Positions 31,782 to 41,891 are shown, numbered from the stretch's first letter. The stretch: 64,000 nt of DNA from Streptacidiphilus neutrinimicus (GCF_000787815.1 NZ_BBPO01000032.1:24571-88570); one strand, 5' to 3'. Numbers and translations: made by a program. The notes: generated by a model not told the origin, from the letters alone.

Positions 31782-34700
31782 GATGCACCTCCTCCTGGGG
31801 CTCCTGGACCTCGACGGCGACGTTGGGCTCGACGGATCTCATCGAATCTGCGACGAGCCACCCTTCGCCGGATTGACCGAATCTCTTCAGCAGAGCGGCT
31901 GGCTCGGACTTCGAACGCTCGTAACGCAGGTTCTCGCCGGACTCACGCGCCTGCGCGGCCCGGCGGTCCCAGTCCTTCAGTTGGCTCCATACGGTGCCCC
32001 TCGTCTCGTCCGCTTCGACGGCGTCGGAGCGCGTCACATACCCGAGGAAGCGTTCAACAAGCCGCTCGACCGCGCTGCTCTGGTTGACGTCTGTCAGGTC
32101 GAATCTGACCGCGGTGTCGTTGTTGGCGAGCGTAGTGAACGACTGCCTCAGTAGTGCAACTAGAGCACCCGCCAGGGACCGGTCGCGTGAAGCGAGGGAC
32201 CAGGGCGTGACGCTGGTCGGTTCAACGCTGCGATACAGGGCCTCGTGGTAGCCACGGAACGTCTCGAAATGGGATCTGTCCCTGGCCCGGCTCGACCTGA
32301 AGAGGGTGACGACGACGCCGCTCGTGTCTCCGCGGCCGACCCGGCTGGTCGCCTGGATGTACTCCGACGTGGTTTTTGGTTGTCCCACCATGAGCATCAG
32401 GGCGAGTCTCGGGATGTCGATGCCGACAGAGAGCATGTTGGACGAGAGGACGACGTCGACCGCCTCCGACGAATTATTGGCGCTGATGCGTAGCGCGCGG
32501 AGATCCTGGGGCAGCTCCTCGGCTCCGCGGCGGCTCGTCAGTTCCAGCACCTTCCCTGCCCTCACTGGACGCAGAGGGAGCTCCAGTCGATCGGCTCGGG
32601 GCTCAAGTCGGCCGTTCACGTCGTCGACGACGAGGGTCGCGGACCGACCCAGCTCGCGCAGGCTGTTGTGATACATCACTAGCGTCCAATACGCGTCCCG
32701 GGACGCGGAGGACGGAGCACGCGAGCCCAGCACTTCAGGGATCTCGAGCATGGGGGTGACAGCAGAGATCACGGCCGATGGCTGAGATACCGATTGCGGC
32801 ATCAGACCGATGTAGAGGCGTCCTTCTCCACTTTCCACGGGACGGGAGAAGAAGGTGCGGTCGTCCTCCAGTCCTGATGGCGGATACAGGGCCACTGCAC
32901 GCCCGTAGAGTCCTTGAACCTGTTCCTCGGAGGCACGGATCGTGGCCGTTGACGCGACGATCTTGGGGATAATGCCAAGTTGGCTCGAGAGGAGTTGGAT
33001 GACTGCGTCGAACACCGCCACCGTGGTGCCGAGCGGCCCCGCCAGCAAGTGCAGCTCATCCTGGATGATCAGGGACGGCTGCTTGAAGCCGGTTCCGATA
33101 CCGAGCAGCCTGCCGGCTCGGGGATTGAACTGCAGGCGAGCGAACTTGTCGACGGTGGCCAGCAGGATAGTGGGCGGGTCGTCGTAGATAGCCTGATCGA
33201 CAACTGCGAGCGGCAGCTCGCTGCTGAAGGGACAGGACATGTCGACGCAGTGGAGCACGACCTCCTTCCCGACCAGGCCCATGCCGTAGTCCTCCGGCTT
33301 GCTCCTGCCTCTTGGCACCATCGGCGTCCAGCACCACGGACAGCTCTCGACCTGGAACTCGTTGGCCTCCTCAGGAGCAGTCGCTTTGAGCAGACGTTCA
33401 CGCGCCTTCTCCGCCTCCGTACGTGTGCTGGGCGTGACCTCGTTGCCCACCCAGAGGCCAATCGAGAAGGGGGCCATCCCCTTAGCCCGGCTGTCCGTGG
33501 CTCGCAGTATCTCCATGGCGCAGACCAGGGCCGCCGCCCGTTGAAACTGTTGGGACGTCAAAAGGCGCAGTGTGTAACGCGTGATCACGGCGGTGCCACC
33601 CCCGGCGATGCCGTGAATGAGCCGACGGTGGAAGATCTCGATCGCTGCGAGAGCGAGATAGGCCTCCGTCTTGCCGCCGCCCGTCGGGAACCAGATCAGG
33701 TCGACAAGCTCCCGTTCTTGATGCCTCGTCTCGACCGTGGAGGCCAACGAAACAAGCAGGAAGCCGAGCTGGAAGGGCCGCCATTGCGGTTCCTTCACGG
33801 GACAGTCATCGCCATCCCGGTTGATCGACGCCTGCCGGAGCTGGAGTCGCATCGCGGCCATGGCGAGGGAGAAGGCTGTTCGCAAGTCCTGCTGATCGTG
33901 CGTCCGAAGAAGGTCCACTCCTTCCCGCATCCGGGTCACCGCATCCACAGACCGCCGGGCGATCCGGATCGCCACCGGCTGAGCTTCCCTGAATGTCTGT
34001 GCTCGCTCCAGCTCATCGGAGGCCCAGTTGGCGAAGGCGCTCACAAAGGCGTCCAGAGAGCGAAGCACCGCGTCGGGCTCCGTGTCGATTTCTTGGAGAT
34101 GCTCGAGTGCCAAGGCCTTCGCCTCCGGCGTCGCCTCGTCGAAGGCTGTCGTCTCGACCGTGGGTACCACGAAAGCCGGCACAGGTTCGAGGAACGCTCT
34201 GGTGCAGCGACCTTCCGTGAATTCCCAGCTCGCAGCCATACCGTGGCCGACTGCGTAGACCTTCTTGTTGCGGTAGCGGAGTCGCAGCTCGGCGGTCTCG
34301 GGGTCGGTATCGATCGAGCGGGTGGTGTCGTACTCCAGGATTTCCGCACCCGCGGAAGCGGAGACCGACAGGTGGACCTGGAAGAGCATTCGAGCGATGT
34401 CGAGTCGGTCGTCGGCGGTCGACTCGGTCAGAACACGGACGTGCACCGTGACCAGCGAGTCACCCTTGAAGTCGCGCCAGCGGGACCCGATCTCGATGGA
34501 TACATCTCCAACGGACAGAGCGGCAGGTCCTTCACCGCGACGGAGAACAAGTGGGTCGCCGTGGTACGGAGTGCGACGCCACCGGGGCGGTCCTTCCCCG
34601 CCGACCGAAGCGTAGGTGCCGCAGGAGAAATCGACCGCGACGGAGTCACTGTTAGTAACGAACGAGATTGCAACCGACGAGGGACGCCAATCTTCGGCCA

Positions 34701-34956
34701 AGGGGACGCCCGCACCGTCTTCCTCGACGTCACCGTCGGGAACATCGGCAGACAGGACTTCGTCCGGGTGCTCGGCTTCTCCGTCCGGGTCCTCGGCTTC
34801 GGGGAGGGAAGCAGAGGGTTCACGCGGGAACAGCATTCCGACGGAGTACTGACGATGGGGCAGATTTGCCGTGAGTTCCTCATCCCCTGCCTCGGGGCCC
34901 ACGTACGACGCGCGCAGGTGTTTCAACGCCTCCTGCTGGGCACTCGTGAGGTTCAC
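31762..34956 (-). CDS. drmA: DISARM helicase-like protein DrmA
   Basis: 1064 aa. DrmA features: N-terminal PHRQYSVGMLFPREPS; Walker A LIWFPTGGGKTEAYLALAA (about residue 422); IQDELHLLAGPLGT as the DExH-type box (about residue 632); ASTATIRASEEQ as motif III; and the C-terminal helicase half with VGIDIPRLALMLMVGQPKTTSEYIQATSRVGR. It is the DNA-translocating core of DISARM. The GTG start overlaps the previous stop (GTGA, 34953-34956). Adjacent acidic DEEL and DGEAEHPDEV runs form a long, disordered N-terminal insert (about residues 45-90). Confidence 0.92.
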   Translation of the reverse strand: MNLTSAQQEALKHLRASYVGPEAGDEELTANLPHRQYSVGMLFPREPSASLPEAEDPDGEAEHPDEVLSADVPDGDVEEDGAGVPLAEDWRPSSVAISFVTNSDSVAVDFSCGTYASVGGEGPPRWRRTPYHGDPLVLRRGEGPAALSVGDVSIEIGSRWRDFKGDSLVTVHVRVLTESTADDRLDIARMLFQVHLSVSASAGAEILEYDTTRSIDTDPETAELRLRYRNKKVYAVGHGMAASWEFTEGRCTRAFLEPVPAFVVPTVETTAFDEATPEAKALALEHLQEIDTEPDAVLRSLDAFVSAFANWASDELERAQTFREAQPVAIRIARRSVDAVTRMREGVDLLRTHDQQDLRTAFSLAMAAMRLQLRQASINRDGDDCPVKEPQWRPFQLGFLLVSLASTVETRHQERELVDLIWFPTGGGKTEAYLALAAIEIFHRRLIHGIAGGGTAVITRYTLRLLTSQQFQRAAALVCAMEILRATDSRAKGMAPFSIGLWVGNEVTPSTRTEAEKARERLLKATAPEEANEFQVESCPWCWTPMVPRGRSKPEDYGMGLVGKEVVLHCVDMSCPFSSELPLAVVDQAIYDDPPTILLATVDKFARLQFNPRAGRLLGIGTGFKQPSLIIQDELHLLAGPLGTTVAVFDAVIQLLSSQLGIIPKIVASTATIRASEEQVQGLYGRAVALYPPSGLEDDRTFFSRPVESGEGRLYIGLMPQSVSQPSAVISAVTPMLEIPEVLGSRAPSSASRDAYWTLVMYHNSLRELGRSATLVVDDVNGRLEPRADRLELPLRPVRAGKVLELTSRRGAEELPQDLRALRISANNSSEAVDVVLSSNMLSVGIDIPRLALMLMVGQPKTTSEYIQATSRVGRGDTSGVVVTLFRSSRARDRSHFETFRGYHEALYRSVEPTSVTPWSLASRDRSLAGALVALLRQSFTTLANNDTAVRFDLTDVNQSSAVERLVERFLGYVTRSDAVEADETRGTVWSQLKDWDRRAAQARESGENLRYERSKSEPAALLKRFGQSGEGWLVADSMRSVEPNVAVEVQEPQEEVHRGEDQA

Positions 34957-36473
34957 CTGGCGACCTGCTTTCGAACGAGGTCCTGGAGCCGCTTCTTGTC
35001 CCCCGCGGACGCAACCACGTGGAGCGTGACGCGGGCTCGGGTGACGGCCACGTAGAACGCAGCCGTTCCCGGGCTGTCGTACTCCTGGGGCAGATCACAG
35101 ACAATGACGTGCTCTGCTTCCAGTCCCTTGGCGAAACGCGGGCTGGTCACCACGAACCCGGCCTTGGTCTTCCGGGGTTCCTCGTCTGAGGCGACACTGA
35201 TGATCCAGATGTCTTCGCGGCGCGCACCGTTCGAAACGAGGTCGCGAGCCACAGTCTCGGCAGCCTCGACATCCGCGGCCCTCTCGGTGAACCAGCGCCA
35301 CTCGACTCTGTCACCATGAACGATGCCCGGGTCTCCGACGTCCGCGCCGAGATACTCCTGGACGACATGGACAATCGCTCGGGTATTTCGCACGTTCCTG
35401 TCGAGGTCGTACTGAAGCGCTTCCTGCTGCACAAGCTCGCATACCTCTGGGTCGAACTCGCCGTCCACTCGCGCCTGGTTGTTGGGATCGAGGAACATCC
35501 TCCATCTACCACCGGCACGACCCCCGTGGATCACGGAATCCAGCGCATCCATGCCTTCGGCATTCATCAGGTCCTGTGCTTCGTCGACGAAGACGACGTC
35601 GTACTGCCTCTCACCGGTCAGCTCGGCGAAGGGAAGCAAGTCGATGTCTCTCCCCGCGATCCGTGGACCGAAGAAGCCGACCAGGGAGGGGGAGTGGAAG
35701 GTGATGAGGACCGAGCGCCCCTTGCCGGCCTCCAGCTTGGCGCCCTCCGCCAGGACCAAGGACTTTCCGGTTCCCGCGCCGCCGAAGACGAGCATCCTCG
35801 GGTTGCGCGAAAGCGCGGCCAACACGTGGGCCTGGCCGTCAGTGGCCCGGTTCTGCTCCTCGATCACCGCACCGCGCTGGGCATCGATGACGGGCATCCG
35901 CGTGAACTCGCCGAACAAGCGCTCGCGCAAATCCTTGTATCGTGCAACTCTGACGCCGGACGGGGCAGTCCGCGCCTTCGAGGCGACGCTTTCAAAGGCC
36001 TGCGTCATGGCGGAGATGCTCATCTGGTCCTTGGCCCACCAATGGCTCCCCTTCCACTCGATCGCAGGGGGAGGGGAATCGATGTCAGGCGTGATCGCGA
36101 CGGCCTCGGTCGCAAACCAGCCGATGCCGTCCTCGTGCAGGATGTTCCGCAACGCATACATGGCAGACTGCGCCTGATCCATCGGGGATTCACGCAGCTT
36201 CTTCCAGTCACCGTAGCGGTCGATGCTGTACCAGATGCCGTCGTGCTTCCTGACACCTCCGCCCTTGACCTCGATGAGGATCACGATGCCGTCCCAGAGG
36301 ACGACGAAGTCTGCCTCGCCTTGCTGCTTGGCTGCGTGGCTTCGAAGCTTGACGGAGTGGAAGGCCACGGCATGCTCTGGCCCGTCGATCGCATGCAGCA
36401 GGCGCGCTACGCGACGTTCGGCGTTGCTTGTGGTCGTCGACTCGATATCGGCGAGGTCCGGTACGAGGATCAT
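34953..36473 (-). CDS. NERD nuclease-helicase fusion
   Basis: 506 aa. Residues about 20-125 form a NERD nuclease domain with the PD-(D/E)XK pattern GEADFVVLWDGIVILIEVKGG. Residues about 220-505 form an SF1 UvrD/DUF2075-type helicase: Walker A VFGGAGTGKSLVLAEGA, DEAQ box VVFVDEAQDLM, and a C-terminal FYVAVTRARVTLHVVA motif. It is not a standard DISARM component. Position and four-base overlaps on both sides (ATGA with the upstream gene, GTGA with drmA) show that it belongs to the same operon. It probably supplies nuclease activity in place of the phospholipase D-like DrmC, which is absent; that is inference. Confidence 0.85.
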   Translation of the reverse strand: MILVPDLADIESTTTSNAERRVARLLHAIDGPEHAVAFHSVKLRSHAAKQQGEADFVVLWDGIVILIEVKGGGVRKHDGIWYSIDRYGDWKKLRESPMDQAQSAMYALRNILHEDGIGWFATEAVAITPDIDSPPPAIEWKGSHWWAKDQMSISAMTQAFESVASKARTAPSGVRVARYKDLRERLFGEFTRMPVIDAQRGAVIEEQNRATDGQAHVLAALSRNPRMLVFGGAGTGKSLVLAEGAKLEAGKGRSVLITFHSPSLVGFFGPRIAGRDIDLLPFAELTGERQYDVVFVDEAQDLMNAEGMDALDSVIHGGRAGGRWRMFLDPNNQARVDGEFDPEVCELVQQEALQYDLDRNVRNTRAIVHVVQEYLGADVGDPGIVHGDRVEWRWFTERAADVEAAETVARDLVSNGARREDIWIISVASDEEPRKTKAGFVVTSPRFAKGLEAEHVIVCDLPQEYDSPGTAAFYVAVTRARVTLHVVASAGDKKRLQDLVRKQVAR

Positions 36474-39400
36474 GATCCCTGCTCCAGCCAGAGGTCTTCG
36501 TAGGCGCGGTAGCCGAGGAAGTCGTTGTATGCCCCGAAGTTGTCCGCGACGTCCACGATGAGGCACTCGTCCTTGCCGCCGTTGGCCTTGCCGCGCAGGC
36601 CGCGGCCGGCCATCTGGATGTATGCGCTGGGACTGAATGTCGGCCGTGCAATGTAGAGAGCTTGGACCCCAGGTGCGTCGAAGCCCTGGATGAGCAGATC
36701 ACAGTTGGTCAAAACCCGAATATGTCCCTGCTTGAACTGGTCGATGATGTGGCGGCGCTGTTGCCGCCCAGTCTGGCCGCTGACCGAGGCGGCCTGGACG
36801 TTCCTGTAGCTAAGTGTCGCTGCAAGCACCTGGGCAGACAGGACATTCGGCGTGAACACGAGGATCGACCACTCGGGATTGTGTTCCAGCTGCCCCATGA
36901 TGTGGTTCACAAGAGCCTTCATGCGTGCCTGGTTCCGGCCGATGCGATCGAGCACCTGAGGTTCGAGCTGCCCCATTGACTGGGCGCGCGCAAACTCAGC
37001 CGACCCGAGGTTGACATCCATGCCGACCAGCACGTCATGCTTCACCCGTGCGAGGACACCGATTTTCGAGAGTTCCTCGTATGCGTCGAACCCTTCGAAC
37101 GCCTTCATCTTGCGCTTGCCGAACCGAGAGGCGAGCTCTTTGGTCGGCTCGTTGTCGTACGCCCTGCCTTTGAACGGGGTCGCCGAGAGGCCGACCAATG
37201 GCCGCTCCTGGCTGTGGCCGTCGACGCCAAGCCATCTGAGGATCTTGGTGTATCGCTTCGAACCGCCAGCTCGGTGAGCCTCGTCGATGAAGACGGCAGC
37301 GGGACGACTCAGCCACTCGTACTCGGCTGTGCCAACCACCTTCTCAAGTTTGGCGTCGGTGGCAACGATCACGCTGAACTCGGTGTCAGGCTGGTGAACG
37401 TTGTTGTTCTCCCAGAGCCGGCCGATGGTCAACGGACGCTCGTCGCCGAGCCAACGCCATACAGTTTCGAAGGTCTGCACTGCCTGCTCGCAGAGCTCCA
37501 TCGACTGCGCGATCCAAAGCACGGTGCCGCTCAACCTGTCGTCGGCGAGGAGCCGGAGCACAGTCTCCGTCGCCACACGGGTCTTGCCCGCCCCTGTGGG
37601 CAGTTCGACGAGACCCTTGAGTGCGTCGCCGTTTGCTTCCCGGAGAGTCAGAACGTCCCGCAGTTGTCGACTGATCTGCTTCTGGAATTCGTGCAAGTCG
37701 CCGAGGGATACAGCGCCGGGCACAATGAACTCTTCATCCTGACGGTCGTTCCGTCGCCCTGCGTACTTGGTTCCGAAGCCCATCTTCCGAAGCCAGGCTA
37801 TTGTCGGTGCGCTACCAGCCCAGACTGTAGGGACATCTGTGTACCCTGCTTCACTGAACTGCTCTTTGAGCAGCCGTATTGAGTCGCTACCGTACACAGT
37901 GAGGAGGAGATCGCCGACGGAAGTTGAAGCATTCACCAAGCCTTGTGCTTCGAGAGCCTGCCAGAGTCCTTTGGGAAGAACCTCCTTCAGTGTGTCGTCA
38001 CCAAAGAAGACCTCCAGGCGCTCTGCGTCGTCGGACGCAGAGCGTGCAGCCTGGCGCTGCTCCTCGAGGCGTTGGTCGAGGCCTGCCTGAAGAACGTCGC
38101 TCAGGTCGGCATTTGTCAACCTCAGTTCGAAGGCAGCGTTGATGATCTCCAGGATTTGTCTCTCGTCAAGGTCCGCGCGGACCATGAGCGCGAGTCCCTC
38201 CAGATGCGATTCGAGCGTCTCGTCCTCGACACCGTCTCCGTCCGCCGTGGTCACGCGCTTTGTGATGTGAACAGCCTTGATCACGGTTGCGTTCAAGACC
38301 TTGTCTGCAACGAAGGTCGAACGGAGCCCGGTGTACAGGTCGATGACCGGCTCGGGGTCCCGCTGGCCGTCGATGAGGATGGAGGCAGCGAAGCTGTCTT
38401 CGAACCTTCGGCAGCCGATCACCCTTACCAACTGCTCCGTCTGAAGCTCGTTGGAGCGGAGGAATGGCTTCTGCTTTGTGCTGAGGAAGGCGACTTGCTC
38501 GTCGGTGGTCGCGAGGTACACCGTGTCAGGCCGCCGCAACTCGATGTTGCGACCGACCCGGGCGGGGATCAGAGGCGGATGCACGTCGGGGAACGCGATC
38601 CGGCCAGCCGTGAGGACAAACTTCGTAAGGGTGCCGTCTTTGATCTGCGACGGGATAAGTCCCGACTCGAGGGAACCACGGAGTACGTCAGGGGGCACGT
38701 CGTCCAGCTCCTTCGGCAGAGCCAGAGCATCTTCGACGTGCCGCGGCCCGCGGAAGAGCGGGAGCAACGCCTCGAACTCGATCAGCGATGCAGACACGAC
38801 CTGGCTCGGAGCGCGGAAGCCGCGATTCGACTTGAGTAGACCTGCTCGCTCCACGGCCCACCGAACGGGGGACAGGACATTGCGGCTCTGCCGAGTGTCG
38901 ATGTCCTCGCAGGCCCAGTAGGCGTCTCCGTCAAACCGGAGAAGCTCAGATGTCCACAACTCACGGATGTGGTCCGGAGCTTGACCCTCCTGCAGCATGA
39001 GGAGCACAGAGAACGGCCCAGGGCCTTCGTTCCTGTCGAATTCGATTCGCTCGATGGGACGCTCTCCAGGACCGAGTCTGCGGTTGAGCTCGTCTATAAC
39101 GTCTCTGGAGTACTCGTGGAAGTAGACCTCGTCCTCGACCGAGTAAGTTGGCACCGCAGCATGAATAACTCCAGCAGCATGTGCGACTTGAGGTACGCAG
39201 CGCGTTCGGTCCAGCAGTCGGCCTTCGATGCCGTCACCGAGTCCGTCGATGTCGATCACTTGCCCGGGCCAGGACCAGCCACCATCGCGGGTTGGCACCT
39301 TGATGCAGCTCTGAGTGTCGTGTGAGACGACTTTGCTGGCCACGTCCACGCGTACGTCGAGGACAGAGTCCCAGAACTTCGCAAGTTCCTCGTCGCTCGA

Positions 39401-41209
39401 CCCCGCTGAGAGCTTGGCCATCCTGGCTCTGAGGATGGCCAGCGGATCCAGGTCGCGGAATCCCGCCTTCTCGCGGAGCTTCCTTTCGACGCTGGGGATG
39501 GCCAGGAACTGTGGGACGACGAATGCGGCTCCCTCGATGTCGACATCGTCGACACGTTCGAGGAACACCTCGTTTCGATCTCCCAGGGTCCTCATCCCGC
39601 TCGTGGTCGGGATGATCTTTGCTGATCCAATGTCGTTGATCTTGGGGTTCATCAGGACGAAATCCAAAGCCTGAGCTGCGGACTTCAGATCGGGTCCTTC
39701 CGCCCATTCTCGCAACCAGGACAGCAGGCCCCGCTGGGCGACCTTCGCCAGAGCCTTCGTCTCGTCCCTGGTCCGTCGATCCAGGAAGTCGGCCGAGACG
39801 CTGTGGACGTAGAGCTGTCGTAGGCGGGCCACACGCTGGTCGGTCGCGTAGCAACGCCAGTGCGGGACGTTGTTGTCCGTGTTGGGGGATTTGATCCAGG
39901 CCTCGTGATCGCTCTCGGGTACGTCGTAAGTGAAGTCAAGAGGCAGCAACTCCCGCGGTGCACACATGCCGCCCGTTGCATCAGGGATCAGCCTTGCCTC
40001 GGATGCGATTTCGGGGATGTGCGCACAGAGAACCAGGTCGCCGAACGATTGAGTCTCGCGACCACGTGCCGGCATGTAGTCGAGGTGAGCGGCCGGGTCC
40101 CGGGTCGATGCGACCTTCGGCAAGATGTCCACGAAGGCGCTGGAGAGGGTGACCAGGATCTCTCGGTTGTACGTATTTTCCTGGAGTGTGGTGCGATCGT
40201 CGTTCACGCTCCAGGGTGCGTTGAACAAGGCGGATGCTGACGTCTTGTCCTGAAGTGGGAAGTACGACCAGAACTCGCCCCGCCGCAGCTGGGCGAATCG
40301 TGCTGGGATGGCAACCGTGACCTTCACCTGATCACGCGACACCGCCTCGCCGACCTCTGCTCTGGCCTCGGGGGTGGGTGCATGCATTCGATTTTCGACG
40401 TACCACTCCTCGTGGTCACCGTCTGGGCGATCTATGCGGAATTTTCCATCGCCCAGATCCCGCGACACGTGGGTCGTAGCGAAGTCTTGTCCGGCTCCGA
40501 TCACTCGGAGCCGGACTTCACGGACATCATTGACGAAGAGAAGGAAGTCGGACCGGAAATCTTCGATCTCCGCCCTGAGGTGTTCCAGCTTGGACACCCG
40601 CGGTAGCTTGACGATCGTGACGGCCCACTCTGCGAGCTCGGTCAGGATCCGATCCGCGGCGAACTCGGCTTCGGCGCCGATCTGTGTCGCGGTCCTCAGC
40701 ACCGGCAGCCGCCTGGCCGCTGATCCAACCGACGCGATCGCCGCCTTGGCCTTCGGGGAGCCGAACTGGAGCGAGACCGACCGGCTGAAGACCTGGGGAG
40801 CGTCAGTGACTGCCAGAACCGACTTGAACCCGAGGCCGAAGCGGCCGATCTCGTCGCCCCTCTTGCCGCTGAGGTATGCGTGAGCAAGCGTGGTCAGGCC
40901 GGTGAGCGAGAGCGGGCGGCCGGCGTTCGCGCAGTACAGGGTCTGGTGATCAAGGTCAAGGATGATCTCGATCCGGCCGGCTCCTTCTGCGTGCTCGTCG
41001 GCACCCGACATGGCGTCGGCTGCATTCTGCACCAGTTCCAGGAGCGTGCGGTTGGAGTACCCGCCGACGCGGATGGACTCTTCGTGGTTGGCGTGCTCGG
41101 TGATCAGGTTCGGATTCGCACGGTAGGCGTCAATCGCCCGTTCGAAGAGGACGTCCACCTCCTGCGCCAACCGCGGGTCGGGGACCCAGTCGCCAGCCTT
41201 CATCGCCAC
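36470..41209 (-). CDS. Giant HATPase-helicase defence protein
   Basis: 1579 aa. The N-terminus is a GHKL ATPase of the Hsp90/sacsin type: SNRTLLELVQNAADAMSG (N box) and GRFGLGFKSVLAVTD (G2), residues about 50-150. A middle of about 1000 residues has no recognised motif. The C-terminal 390 residues form an SF2 helicase: LVELPTGAGKTRVAT, VFIDEAHRAGG, GLSATPFKGRA and QMAGRGLRGKANGG. It heads the operon. GTG at 41209 is preferred (GAGGTGG seven bases upstream) over ATG 41203. Pairing of a GHKL ATPase with a helicase recurs in phage-defence genes, where the GHKL part may act as sensor or clamp. Confidence 0.88.
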   Translation of the reverse strand: MAMKAGDWVPDPRLAQEVDVLFERAIDAYRANPNLITEHANHEESIRVGGYSNRTLLELVQNAADAMSGADEHAEGAGRIEIILDLDHQTLYCANAGRPLSLTGLTTLAHAYLSGKRGDEIGRFGLGFKSVLAVTDAPQVFSRSVSLQFGSPKAKAAIASVGSAARRLPVLRTATQIGAEAEFAADRILTELAEWAVTIVKLPRVSKLEHLRAEIEDFRSDFLLFVNDVREVRLRVIGAGQDFATTHVSRDLGDGKFRIDRPDGDHEEWYVENRMHAPTPEARAEVGEAVSRDQVKVTVAIPARFAQLRRGEFWSYFPLQDKTSASALFNAPWSVNDDRTTLQENTYNREILVTLSSAFVDILPKVASTRDPAAHLDYMPARGRETQSFGDLVLCAHIPEIASEARLIPDATGGMCAPRELLPLDFTYDVPESDHEAWIKSPNTDNNVPHWRCYATDQRVARLRQLYVHSVSADFLDRRTRDETKALAKVAQRGLLSWLREWAEGPDLKSAAQALDFVLMNPKINDIGSAKIIPTTSGMRTLGDRNEVFLERVDDVDIEGAAFVVPQFLAIPSVERKLREKAGFRDLDPLAILRARMAKLSAGSSDEELAKFWDSVLDVRVDVASKVVSHDTQSCIKVPTRDGGWSWPGQVIDIDGLGDGIEGRLLDRTRCVPQVAHAAGVIHAAVPTYSVEDEVYFHEYSRDVIDELNRRLGPGERPIERIEFDRNEGPGPFSVLLMLQEGQAPDHIRELWTSELLRFDGDAYWACEDIDTRQSRNVLSPVRWAVERAGLLKSNRGFRAPSQVVSASLIEFEALLPLFRGPRHVEDALALPKELDDVPPDVLRGSLESGLIPSQIKDGTLTKFVLTAGRIAFPDVHPPLIPARVGRNIELRRPDTVYLATTDEQVAFLSTKQKPFLRSNELQTEQLVRVIGCRRFEDSFAASILIDGQRDPEPVIDLYTGLRSTFVADKVLNATVIKAVHITKRVTTADGDGVEDETLESHLEGLALMVRADLDERQILEIINAAFELRLTNADLSDVLQAGLDQRLEEQRQAARSASDDAERLEVFFGDDTLKEVLPKGLWQALEAQGLVNASTSVGDLLLTVYGSDSIRLLKEQFSEAGYTDVPTVWAGSAPTIAWLRKMGFGTKYAGRRNDRQDEEFIVPGAVSLGDLHEFQKQISRQLRDVLTLREANGDALKGLVELPTGAGKTRVATETVLRLLADDRLSGTVLWIAQSMELCEQAVQTFETVWRWLGDERPLTIGRLWENNNVHQPDTEFSVIVATDAKLEKVVGTAEYEWLSRPAAVFIDEAHRAGGSKRYTKILRWLGVDGHSQERPLVGLSATPFKGRAYDNEPTKELASRFGKRKMKAFEGFDAYEELSKIGVLARVKHDVLVGMDVNLGSAEFARAQSMGQLEPQVLDRIGRNQARMKALVNHIMGQLEHNPEWSILVFTPNVLSAQVLAATLSYRNVQAASVSGQTGRQQRRHIIDQFKQGHIRVLTNCDLLIQGFDAPGVQALYIARPTFSPSAYIQMAGRGLRGKANGGKDECLIVDVADNFGAYNDFLGYRAYEDLWLEQGS

Positions 41210-41891
41210 GACTGCACCACCTCGTTTGCCGACGCCGCGGTACACCACTGCCAGACCCGCACTTAGGTGGCTCCTGATCGTTGATCGCAGACCTCTGATG
41301 GTGCGTCACGTCACGCATCATCAACCCGCCCGGACTGTAGACCTGGTCACCGACAAGCTCGGTCGCAGACATCGCACCGTCAGCCCGGGGCAGGAGATTG
41401 GAACCTACACCGAACCTTCGCATTCTGTCTGGCTCGGACGAATCTTCGATCAGGTCGCGTCCTCCGGGGTGGGTGGCAGTTGCCAGTGATCCATTGTCCT
41501 CTCGGGGTGCGATGCTCACCAGCGGAGTCCCGGACGGCTGCTGGCGCGAGATGGAGGCCACCGAGACACGAAGACGCGCAGGCAAATCGAAGCGGTGAGT
41601 AGACAGACAACGTTGATGCCATCCGGAGCGATGGCGAACTGAGGTAGCGGGCTGGCGTCGATGTAGATGACGGGGGCGTTGCTGTCCGATGGGCGCAGCC
41701 GTCACCTGGCCGTGGGATGCGGGTTCGCTCCAGGGGCGAGCAATCCGACCCAAGCGGGTGACCATGGTGGGTCAGTGCACAATCAGTGCACATTCACGAG
41801 GGAACTCCCGGGAAACTGCAGGTCAGCGAAGGGCATCGCCAACCGGGCCCAGCGGGCTTCAGCGGCCCATTTTCGCAGGTCAACGGCTAGG
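41210..41891. other. Intergenic region upstream of the defence operon
   Basis: 682 bases between the defence operon and rnpB. No intact gene is convincing: open frames here lack codon bias, ribosome sites and recognisable domains. It holds the dyad at 41296, and a close repeat of TCAGTGCAC (41772 and 41782). A short minus-strand reading that begins VIYIDASPLPQFAIAPDG (near 41,670) has protein-like composition, so decayed remnants of a transferred gene are possible. The operon promoter must lie here. Confidence 0.5.
41296..41323. promoter_or_regulatory. 28-bp imperfect palindrome upstream of the defence operon
   Basis: The left arm TGATGGTGCGTCACG and right arm TCACGCATCATCA match as an inverted repeat at 24 of 28 positions. 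The element lies 87-114 bases before the GTG of the HATPase-helicase gene, where a repressor would cover or flank the promoter. It is not followed by a T run, so a terminator is unlikely. Confidence 0.5.

Noticed and set aside
29979..41209. Canonical DISARM class 1 or 2
   Set aside because: drmC (phospholipase D fold), drmD and drmE are not encoded; the two extra ATPases have different domains.
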